Notes under the pieces: generated by a model
Told to the model about the DNA's origin: nothing
What the model saw: the letters and a program-made list of their open reading frames with translations, nothing else
The model's database searches: none
Shown: piece after piece, positions 57,251 to 64,000 of the stretch
Numbering within the stretch: the first letter of the stretch is position 1
Layout: every line of letters starts with the position of its first letter
Assembly: GCA_004010935.1 (NCBI GenBank)
Contig: CP026511.1
Coordinates: 2,356,001-2,420,000 of the forward strand
DNA length: 64,000 nucleotides
DNA from: Pseudomonadaceae bacterium SI-3
Lineage (GTDB): Bacteria; Pseudomonadota; Gammaproteobacteria; Pseudomonadales; Pseudomonadaceae
Direction: 5' to 3'
Position numbers and translations under genes: made by a program

Positions 57251-57586
57251 CTACAGCATTGTGATCGCACCGGCTGCACCAACCCGCTGCCAGGGTAAAC
57301 CGAGCACCAAAGCCTGAAGCTGCTCGGTGTCGAGTTCAACTTCCAAGCCGCGGTGGATGCCTGGCCAGTGAAACTTGCCTTGGTTCAATCGCCGCGCGGC
57401 CAGCCAGATCCCTACACCGTCATGCACCAACACTTTCATGCGGTTGGCGCGGCGGTTGGCGAACAGATAAGCACAGTGCGGCTTCGCCGCACCGAATACC
57501 GCCACTACACGGGCCAATGCGGTTTCGGTGCCGGCGCGCATGTCCATCGGCTCGGTGGCCAGCCAGATGCGATCGATGCGAATCAT
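57251..57586 (-). CDS. tnpB: IS66 accessory protein TnpB (copy 2)
   Basis: 111 residues, identical in sequence to the copy 1 protein. Intact, overlapping tnpA by 4 bp. Confidence 0.92.
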   Translation of the reverse strand: MIRIDRIWLATEPMDMRAGTETALARVVAVFGAAKPHCAYLFANRRANRMKVLVHDGVGIWLAARRLNQGKFHWPGIHRGLEVELDTEQLQALVLGLPWQRVGAAGAITML

Positions 57587-57918
57587 GCGAGCAGCCCGCG
57601 CAGCAAGCGTGTACAGCCTTCGCCGTCCTGCACCGGCCAGTGCACCGACAGACTGCCGGCGTGGTAGGGGATTTCGATTCGTATCGTCAGCTCTTCAGAG
57701 CTGGCCTGCTCTGAAGGCAGGATGCCGAGCGGCACCGGGATAAAGCGTGCAGATACGACCGGTAGCGGCTCGCGCTGCTTACGAATCCATTTATGCACCA
57801 GGTTGGCATTGAGCCCGTGGCTGAGCGCCACGCCGGCGACGGAAGCACCGGACTGGGCGCACTCTTCGATGACCTGGGCCTTGAAAGCCTTGGGGAATGT
57901 ACGGCGCTGTCGAGACAC
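57583..57918 (-). CDS. tnpA: IS66 helix-turn-helix protein TnpA (copy 2)
   Basis: 111 residues, identical to the copy 1 protein, with the same GTG start preceded by GGAGG. Confidence 0.88.
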   Translation of the reverse strand: MSRQRRTFPKAFKAQVIEECAQSGASVAGVALSHGLNANLVHKWIRKQREPLPVVSARFIPVPLGILPSEQASSEELTIRIEIPYHAGSLSVHWPVQDGEGCTRLLRGLLA

Positions 57919-58020
57919 GAAACCCTCCAGAAAGTGGCTTGAAATGGTGTCCACCAAAAATAGGTGCACACCATGCCGCTATCTGGAAGAAGCGGGGAGA
58001 TGGGTTCGGCGGACGGTTAC

Positions 58021-58078
58021 CAAGTAATCGGGCAAGTGCGGTGCCAATGGCACCGGCTCCAATAATGCTAATGCTCAT
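58021..58078 (-). pseudogene. Rossmann-fold protein N-terminus cut by IS66
   Basis: MSISIIGAGAIGTALARLLG is the start of an NAD(P)-binding protein with the GxGxxG motif, resembling F420-dependent NADP reductase-like proteins. After 20 codons the frame enters IS66. Confidence 0.8.
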
Positions 58079-58089
58079 AGGCTTGCTCC

Positions 58090-58164
58090 TTAGGCAGTAA
58101 AGCCGCCGTCGACCATCAGTTCAGCACCGCTGACGAATGAAGCTTCGGGGCTAGCCAGATAAGC
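58090..58164 (-). pseudogene. C-terminal fragment of a short-chain dehydrogenase
   Basis: AYLASPEASFVSGAELMVDG then GFTA and stop is the typical C-terminus of SDR oxidoreductases. The rest of the gene is missing. It lies 12 bp upstream of the Rossmann fragment in the same direction, so the two were probably one operon. Confidence 0.85.
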
Positions 58165-58424
58165 GCACTGTCAACGTTGACGATGCGCAGTGGCTACCTG
58201 ACGCTCCCTATCTTTTGCTAAGGAACTGGGAACTGGCTGAAAAGTGCGCCGTGAACTTTCTCAAAGATTCACTCCATTTGCACGGAAGCGCCGCCGTCGA
58301 TAAGGCGGAACAACGACAGAGATCGATTGCCGAGGAGTCACGCTATATCGCCTCGACGTTTAATTGAATTGGGGATATTGAATCCTTGTTGTCGCTCACC
58401 TGCGAGTTTGAGGCGAGAGCACTC

Positions 58425-59717
58425 TCAGTTTTTTATTTTGAGCCCCTTCACGGAGTGAGCTCGCTGTTCGTCAAGTGAGTTGTAGTAGGTATTCTGGGTG
58501 GTGCTGAGGCTGTTATGGCGAAGATCGGCCTGCAGATCCTTCATGTCCCGATGCGGCGCATCGAAGGTGGCCGATGTGTGTCGCAGCCAGTGCAATGACG
58601 CCGAACGCAACTGGTCGATCTCATCGTTGTTCCAACCTTCCTGGGCCATGCGCACCAGGGTACTGTCGAACACTTCTTGCAGAAGAAGCCGGATATGACG
58701 GTCGGAAAGGCCGCCTCGACCCTTAAGCGTGCTGATCAACGACGTTTTTTCGTGGGCGGAGGGGAGGGAAGAGAGCTGCAGGTGCCGACGATAACGCACT
58801 AGGTAGTTCTGGATGTAATCGTCGCGGATGCTGATCTTCGCCGCCTTGTTTCCCTTACCCACCACATGAAACCACCAGTTACCCATGCTATCGCGGCGGA
58901 TATCACCCATCGTGGGCCTCCAGTTATCCCGCCCCACCAGATCGGACACCCGTAGATACATGGAAAACAGAGTGGCAACGATGAACAGAGTGCGCTCGTG
59001 CAGCGGATTAGCGACAGCCATCTGCTCGGCGGTTTCGATCACATAGCTCCACTGCAACTGAGTCAGTGAGCGAGAAGCGACATCTAGAGTGTTGCGTTGC
59101 TTATAGATGGATTTCTGCTTCACCGCCCGGAACGGGTTGACCTCGGTCAGGCCTTCATCAATGGCGTGCTGGAAGAAGCTGCCACATACCGCAAACACCT
59201 GGGCCACGGAGCCCTGGGACATGCGATAGGGACGGGAGGGAAGGGTGGCCACGGCCTCTCTGGCGATCTTGCGCTCGCGCTTCGCCACGGTGTGGCTGAA
59301 GGGCCGCCATTGCTCATTGATAATGTAGCTGTCAGTGTCGAGTTTCTTGCGGCTGCCCAAGCGCAAGAAGCGGGATTTCACCACAGGACCAATCCAGTCA
59401 GACGGTGGATTGAGGCAGAATTCCATGAAAGCTTCGGCGTCTCGTCGACGCAACTCGACGATGGGTTTACCGGCCACTAGCAGGGACCAGAGCAACAGGC
59501 GCTCAACATGGGTTCTGTAAGAGTTGTAAGTAGCTTCGTTGCCAGCGTAGGACTTCAGAAAACCCCGGACGGCGCGATACCCCTCAGCCGCCTCAAGCCC
59601 ATCACCAAAACCAAGGAGGAAGTCCCGAACCACCGGAAGCTCGCCATTGAGGTGGAGGAAGTTGAGTTCGTGAAAGCGATCAAATGTCTCGAAGAACGGT
59701 TGGGGACGTTGCGACAT
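58425..59717 (-). CDS. Tyrosine recombinase, 430 residues
   Basis: A large integrase: N-terminal and core-binding parts (about 1-200, with RVRGFLKSYAGNEATYNSYR-like helix, given approximately) and a catalytic domain with Arg I in MYLRVSDLVGRDNW, Lys in VVGKGNKAAKISI, HWLRHTSATF (His-x-x-Arg), DLRHNSLSTTQNTYYN (His and Tyr). It appears intact. It belongs to the class of site-specific integrases found in Pseudomonas islands and transposon-like multi-recombinase units; only one such gene is seen here. Confidence 0.88.
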   Translation of the reverse strand: MSQRPQPFFETFDRFHELNFLHLNGELPVVRDFLLGFGDGLEAAEGYRAVRGFLKSYAGNEATYNSYRTHVERLLLWSLLVAGKPIVELRRRDAEAFMEFCLNPPSDWIGPVVKSRFLRLGSRKKLDTDSYIINEQWRPFSHTVAKRERKIAREAVATLPSRPYRMSQGSVAQVFAVCGSFFQHAIDEGLTEVNPFRAVKQKSIYKQRNTLDVASRSLTQLQWSYVIETAEQMAVANPLHERTLFIVATLFSMYLRVSDLVGRDNWRPTMGDIRRDSMGNWWFHVVGKGNKAAKISIRDDYIQNYLVRYRRHLQLSSLPSAHEKTSLISTLKGRGGLSDRHIRLLLQEVFDSTLVRMAQEGWNNDEIDQLRSASLHWLRHTSATFDAPHRDMKDLQADLRHNSLSTTQNTYYNSLDEQRAHSVKGLKIKN

Positions 59718-60690
59718 AAAAATGGCCAGCCTGGGTAGATGCGCCTAAATAGGTACTCCCCGCCAGTATAGAGTAATATCCGGGTCTGGTGATTATCGGA
59801 TATCGCGTCTGGATGATGCCATAGGCCCGTGCGAAGATTCGGTAAGCAACTCCTTGGCTGTTTCCCGCATTTGGACCTAGGCAAGGCATTCAGGCTGAAC
59901 AGGTCTGTGAACGGGCGACCCTAAGTCCGTCTAGATGCAGCTACAACCCCCCGGAACGCGACGACTGGCAAAGCCCTAACCGAAGCATTGCCAAGGTAGG
60001 TGGGTGTGAGCTTATCCAGCCTATGGCAATTGGCATCGGTGTATCGCAAGAAATCCGTGGGCCAACAAAACAACTATTCGGGATGCACTGCTTGACGGCC
60101 TGAACATCAGATATCCACATCTGCCGCGCTCATACCCCCGAGCAGCGATTACCGCCACGCTAGCTAAGGTCAGCCTGACGGCTCACGTGTGCTTTCTCTC
60201 TTTTTTAGTGACTTTAATTTTAAAACTTCAACGAAATCAAAGGTGAAACGGACGCCGCTGTAATTTTCTATGACTTTTCAGATCTCAATGCGATTCTTTT
60301 TATGAGCACGTTGCCATGCAGAGCACAAATCGACGTCCCTGTTAGCCACCTTAACGTTCCAGAGATGCAAAAAATCGCTATCTCGACGTGACGCAAAGTC
60401 CGTCTTAGGCTGGGGTTCTATGCAAAAAAAGCCTTGTAACCACTGCGGTACGGCGTTCTCCGATTTATTGACTGAAATTGGCGCCAATGGTGACTGACCA
60501 CAGTAGCCAAAGCGTGGGCGTAGCTGCTGATGAGAGTCCGCTGTATACGGATCGCAAGGTACGCATAATGTATATTATGTTAAACAGTGTATTGAGCAAT
60601 GTGAGTCATGACATTGCCTTCCGATCCAGCTTCACCTTCGCAGCACACGTCTCCTCTTTTGGGACGACATGTGCGGTTCTCCTTTGTGAG
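59718..60690. other. Intergenic region without a supported gene
   Basis: Nearly 1 kb between the integrase and the threonine aldolase stop. Only short frames lacking domains, signal peptides or ribosome sites are seen. It is more AT-rich around 60190-60620. Confidence 0.45.
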
Positions 60691-61740
60691 CTACTGGTTT
60701 TCCATGACGACACTGCGTATGTCGTCTGCCAGTTGGCGGACGCGTTCTTCACTGGTGTCCCACGAGCACATGAAGCGCGCGCCGCCGACACCGATGAATG
60801 TGTAGAACATCCAGCCGCGGCTTCTCAGTGCTTCGAGTGCCAACGGTGGGATGCTGACGAAGACGCCATTGGCCTGCACCGGAAACATTAGTTCTACACC
60901 GGGCACGTCGCCGATCAGGCTGGCCAGTAACTGCGCGCAGCTGTTCGCGTGTTTGGCGTATTTCATCCAGGCGCCGCCTTCCAACAAACCTACCCAGGGT
61001 GCGGACAAAAAACGCATCTTCGATGCAAGCTGCCCAGCCTGCTTGCAGCGGTATTCGAAATCCTCGGCGAGATCGCGGTTGAAAAACAGGATGGCCTCGC
61101 CGACTGCCATGCCATTTTTTGTGCCACCAAAACAGAGCACGTCAACACCGGTTTTCCAGCTTAGTTCGGCCGGTGACAGTCCGAGAAACGCACAGGCATT
61201 GGCAAAGCGTGCACCATCCATATGCAGGTGCAGCCCCAGCTCCTTACAGGTGTCACTGATGGCTCGGAGCTCATCCGGCTGGTAGACGGTACCGATTTCG
61301 GTGGCCTGGGTCAGGCTGACGACGCGTGGTTTGGGGTAATGGATGTCCTTGCGTTTCAAGGCTATCTCGCGGATGGCCGCAGGCGTCAGCTTGCCCTGTT
61401 CGGTTCGCGCCACCAGCAGCTTGGAGCCGTTGGAAAAGAACTCCGGCGCGCCGCATTCATCGGTTTCGATGTGCGCAATGTCGCCGCAGATCACGCTGTG
61501 GTAGCTCTGGCACAGCGATGACAAGGCCAGCGAGTTGGCCGCTGTGCCGTTAAAGGCGAAGAATACTTCGCAGTCGGTTTCGAACAGTTGGCGGAAATGG
61601 TCAGCCGCACGTGACGTCCATTGGTCGTCCCCGTAGGCCCGGTCATGCCCCTGGTTTGCCCGAGCCATTGCCTCCCAGGCTTCCGGACAGATGCCGGAAT
61701 AGTTGTCACTGGCGAATTGTTGATTGGCGCTGCTCATCAA
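60691..61740 (-). CDS. ltaE: Low-specificity L-threonine aldolase
   Basis: A 349-residue fold-type I PLP enzyme that splits threonine or allo-threonine into glycine and acetaldehyde. Landmarks: FAFNGTAANSLAL, HIETDECGAPEFF, HMDGARFANACAFLG (PLP Asp) and the Schiff-base lysine in CFGGTKNGMAVGEA. The start MMSS has two adjacent ATGs; either is possible. An AGAGGC ribosome site lies upstream. Confidence 0.92.
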   Translation of the reverse strand: MMSSANQQFASDNYSGICPEAWEAMARANQGHDRAYGDDQWTSRAADHFRQLFETDCEVFFAFNGTAANSLALSSLCQSYHSVICGDIAHIETDECGAPEFFSNGSKLLVARTEQGKLTPAAIREIALKRKDIHYPKPRVVSLTQATEIGTVYQPDELRAISDTCKELGLHLHMDGARFANACAFLGLSPAELSWKTGVDVLCFGGTKNGMAVGEAILFFNRDLAEDFEYRCKQAGQLASKMRFLSAPWVGLLEGGAWMKYAKHANSCAQLLASLIGDVPGVELMFPVQANGVFVSIPPLALEALRSRGWMFYTFIGVGGARFMCSWDTSEERVRQLADDIRSVVMENQ

Positions 61741-61760
61741 AGCCTCTCTATGGATACTGC

Positions 61761-62135
61761 CTAGCTACTGATTGGCAGGAAAATTACGGTATAGAGCCCA
61801 AGCACGCCAAGCGCAAAGACCGATGCGCCAATCCACAAAACCGACAGTGCATCAGCTTGGATTCGCCCGCTTTTTACCCCGCTGGCACTGCGCGTGTAGC
61901 GTCGCTGTTGAGTCGTCCAGATGCCCAGCGCAGTGGCTAAGGATAGCGCGACCAACACCGCGACGAAGGTGCCGTGGTAAGGCATCCAGCGCAGAAACAG
62001 TGCGCTTACTGTAATCATCGTCAGCAGGGTCCGCCCCCAGGCCAGCGATGTACGTTCGGGTTGCAGACCGGGGTCTTCGTGCAGCGGTGGTGGCGCTGGT
62101 TTGGGCTCCAGACGGCGGCGGAAGGAAATATGCAT
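61761..62135 (-). CDS. DUF202 membrane protein
   Basis: 124 residues with three predicted helices and the DUF202 signature PERTSLAWGRTLLTMITVSA. Function unknown. ATG at 62133-62135 chosen (MHISFRRRL). Paired with a second DUF202 gene 10 bp upstream. Confidence 0.85.
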   Translation of the reverse strand: MHISFRRRLEPKPAPPPLHEDPGLQPERTSLAWGRTLLTMITVSALFLRWMPYHGTFVAVLVALSLATALGIWTTQQRRYTRSASGVKSGRIQADALSVLWIGASVFALGVLGLYTVIFLPISS

Positions 62136-62145
62136 CGGTGATCGA

Positions 62146-62514
62146 TCAGTTGCGTAATGCGACAAAGGCGATCAGTACCAGCGTCACCAGTGTGCCGCCG
62201 ATGGACAGGATCGGGATCAACAGTGGAAACGGCAACGGCCCCTGGTGACGCATCGCACGCTCGATGGTCAGCCAGCGGAAGCAAGCCGTCGAGCTGATGA
62301 ACATCGCCAGTAGCAACAGCGAAATCGAGAGGACCTTGCGTATCTCCAGCGGGAAAATTTCGCTGGCAAAGGCCTCGACCGCCACACCACCCGCCAATAC
62401 CGCCAGGGACGTTCGTATCCACGCCAGAAAGGTCCGTTCGTTGGCCAGGGTAAAGCGCGGATCGGGTTCCGTTCCGCCAGACAGTAACCTGTGACTCCAG
62501 CGACTGCGTTCCAT
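62146..62514 (-). CDS. YidH-like DUF202 membrane protein
   Basis: 122 residues, three helices, with the signature ANERTFLAWIRTSLAVLAGG. It resembles YidH of enteric bacteria, which is paired with YidG in the same way. Function unknown. ATG 62512-62514 chosen. Confidence 0.86.
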   Translation of the reverse strand: MERSRWSHRLLSGGTEPDPRFTLANERTFLAWIRTSLAVLAGGVAVEAFASEIFPLEIRKVLSISLLLLAMFISSTACFRWLTIERAMRHQGPLPFPLLIPILSIGGTLVTLVLIAFVALRN

Positions 62515-62723
62515 TGTGTTGATGCATCTCCCATAGGAATTTACGTAGGTCATTCAAACAGAAACGATGCCGCGCTGCAGGTTCCGTTGAATGTGCGTCG
62601 CAGTTCAACTGATGTGGCGGGCACTTGGCATCTAGCACTCTGCAGTGCTGTCAGGACGCAGATCAACGACAGTAGGACGCAGCATGCTAATGTGCTGCGC
62701 TCCAAAACAGCTCGGAGATCTCC

Positions 62724-63218
62724 ATGTTGCTTCGCCTGGTAACCCTCGTTGCACTCGGCACGGCATGCCTGTCTGCAACCGCATCCGATCAGAACCATGC
62801 TCATCATCAGATGATGGGTGCACCACTTGAGGCCACTCAAGTGTGGTCGCGTGCCATGCCGCCCACCGCACCCACCGGTGCAGTCTATTTCACGTTACAA
62901 AACCCAGGCGATTCACCGGATCGGCTGTTAGGCGTGCACACGCCGCGCGCGAAGAAGGCCGAACTGCATACCCATGTGCACGAAGGCGAGATGATGCGCA
63001 TGAAGCAGATCGATTCGATCGAGGTGCCTGCCGGTGGCCAGGTCGAGTTCAAGCCAGGCAGCAACCACGTCATGCTCTTCGAACTGAGCGCCCCACTCGT
63101 GGCTGGCGAACGCTTCCCGCTGACCCTCGAATTCGAGCACGCGGGCGAAGTGACCGTTGATGTGTCCATCCAGGACCAGGCCCCAGAACCAAGCGGTCAC
63201 GAGCACATGCAGCACTGA
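62724..63218 (+). CDS. Periplasmic copper chaperone PCu(A)C
   Basis: 164 residues: signal peptide (VTLVALGTACLSATA), then a cupredoxin-like PCu(A)C domain with the Cu(I) ligand pattern His/Met: AELHTHVHEGEMMRMKQI and SNHVMLFEL. Extra His/Met clusters at the N-terminus (NHAHHQMM) and C-terminus (GHEHMQH) could recruit more copper. It delivers copper to cytochrome oxidase or other periplasmic targets. Confidence 0.92.
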   Translation: MLLRLVTLVALGTACLSATASDQNHAHHQMMGAPLEATQVWSRAMPPTAPTGAVYFTLQNPGDSPDRLLGVHTPRAKKAELHTHVHEGEMMRMKQIDSIEVPAGGQVEFKPGSNHVMLFELSAPLVAGERFPLTLEFEHAGEVTVDVSIQDQAPEPSGHEHMQH

Positions 63219-63278
63219 TCGACCATTACGGACTGCGTTTGGCACAACGGCGATCAGACGAAGTCCGAGCCCGTAACA

Positions 63279-63299
63279 GGGGCCGATGTTACCGGCCCC
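63279..63299. terminator. GC-rich hairpin between convergent genes
   Basis: GGGGCCG-ATGTTAC-CGGCCCC, 60 bp after the PCu(A)C stop and 91 bp from the stop of the convergent reductase gene. It is followed by a pyrimidine-rich tract (ctctccttcttctccc). Confidence 0.65.
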
Positions 63300-63390
63300 C
63301 TCTCCTTCTTCTCCCTAACTTGTTCCGCTGCGTTCGGGGTTAGCTGCCACTGGATCGGCAAGCGCGCTGCCGCCAGCTCCGATTGTTTGA

Positions 63391-64000
63391 TCAGATCCCT
63401 GTCGGCGTGCGCATGGTGACGAACTCTTCGGCGGCGGTTGGGTGAATGCCGACCGTATCATCGAAGATTCGTTTGGTTGCGCCGGCCTTCAGCGCAACGG
63501 CCAAGCCCTGGATGATTTCCCCCGCCTCCGGGCCGGCCATATGGCAGCCCAGGACCTTGTCCGTATCCGCGTCGACCACCAGTTTCATCAGGCTTCGCTC
63601 GAGGCTATCGGTCATGGTCTGCTTCATCGGTCGGAAACGGCTTTCGAACAGCACAACCTTGTGGCCTTGTTCGCGCGCTTGTTCTTCGGTCAAACCGACC
63701 GTCGCCATGTTTGGAAGGCTGAACACAGCCGTGGCGATGTTATGGTAATCGACCGGCCGATACTCCTCGGGTTTGAACAGCTGTCGGGCCACGGCCATAC
63801 CCTCGGCGAGCGCCACGGGCGTCAGCTGGATCCTGCCGATCACGTCCCCGATTGCCAGAATCGAGGGCGTGGATGTGCGGAACTGTTCGTCGATGGCAAT
63901 GAAGCCGCGCTTGTCCAGCGCCACATCGACGTTCTCCAATCCCAGGCCGTCGAGCATCGGTCGGCGACCTGTGGCGTAGAAAATGCAATCGGCTTCCAGC
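63391..64000 (-). CDS. gor: Glutathione-disulfide reductase, C-terminal part (5' end outside window)
   Basis: The frame reads from the window edge [20 protein letters not shown], through the FAD-binding [17 protein letters not shown], to the dimerisation domain with the catalytic His-Glu pair ([16 protein letters not shown]). This is a class I pyridine nucleotide disulfide oxidoreductase of the glutathione reductase type, which keeps glutathione reduced in the cytosol. The redox-active CxxxxC lies beyond the window. Confidence 0.9.
   Translation of the reverse strand, partial: LEADCIFYATGRRPMLDGLGLENVDVALDKRGFIAIDEQFRTSTPSILAIGDVIGRIQLTPVALAEGMAVARQLFKPEEYRPVDYHNIATAVFSLPNMATVGLTEEQAREQGHKVVLFESRFRPMKQTMTDSLERSLMKLVVDADTDKVLGCHMAGPEAGEIIQGLAVALKAGATKRIFDDTVGIHPTAAEEFVTMRTPTGI

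Larger units (their letters stand above)
55594..58020 (-). mobile_element. IS66-family insertion sequence, copy 2 (left end truncated)
   Basis: Nearly identical to 23360-25787 but without the leftmost 91 bp, including the left inverted repeat. One base is also deleted in tnpC. On the right it cuts a nucleotide-binding protein gene. Flanks (atgacccc and caagtaat) do not match. It cannot move by itself. Confidence 0.92.

Overview
The window looks like a chromosomal segment of a Pseudomonas-group gammaproteobacterium, most probably the Pseudomonas stutzeri (Stutzerimonas) lineage. The evidence is the GC-rich coding, an ercA/pqqE/pqqH block arranged as in Pseudomonas, an MvaT-type nucleoid protein, a DsbRS/DsbDEG copper-thiol cluster like that of P. 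aeruginosa, and a tsdBA thiosulfate dehydrogenase pair of the type studied in P. stutzeri. The species is inferred from gene content and order; no database search was run.

Layout. (1) 1-838: a dsbA-like/dsbB pair, cut by the window edge. (2) 839-9515: a complete Tn21-subgroup mercury transposon (merR, merTPCADE, urf2, res, tnpR, tnpA) without an integron; tnpA carries an exact 10-bp tandem duplication that shifts its frame. (3) 9516-10701: two gene remnants joined back to back, a cytochrome c subunit and an antisense dnaE2 piece. (4) 11088-22653: a decayed quinoprotein alcohol oxidation locus with a TonB receptor, a 3'-5' exonuclease, a secreted pentapeptide protein, exaA without its 5' end fused head to head to pqqD without its 5' end, then pqqE, pqqH, ercA and a hybrid kinase that has lost the core of its ATPase domain. 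(5) 23269-25787: IS66-family copy 1, cutting a DUF2790 gene. (6) 25788-32015: small accessory genes (DUF2790, AraC remnant, short integrase, DUF305 and YVTN pair, mvaT) and a gene-poor stretch. (7) 32016-51329: a sulfur and thiol island with a LysR regulator and YeiH-type exporter, msrPQ, an ECF sigma/anti-sigma pair, an NTF2-like secreted protein, an MFS remnant with an IS3 element, a TauE-type permease, persulfide dioxygenase-rhodanese, a DsbRS-like two-component system, dsbD/tlpA/dsbG and tsdBA. (8) 51330-59717: a mosaic of gene scraps, two tyrosine recombinases, a KfrA-like protein, an orphan AbiEi-type antitoxin and a truncated second IS66 copy. (9) 60691-64000: housekeeping-like genes (threonine aldolase, two DUF202 proteins, PCu(A)C copper chaperone, glutathione reductase).

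How the genes fit together. Many genes handle soft metals or reactive sulfur: mercury import and reduction, periplasmic disulfide control, copper chaperoning, methionine sulfoxide repair, persulfide oxidation and thiosulfate oxidation. The most notable regulatory observation is a shared motif, GGAAT-N16-CGT(A/C), upstream of msrP, of the NTF2-like gene and of the ECF sigma gene itself. It predicts a small autoregulated envelope-repair regulon. The left half by contrast is marked by breakage: at least eight genes are truncated, fused or frameshifted.
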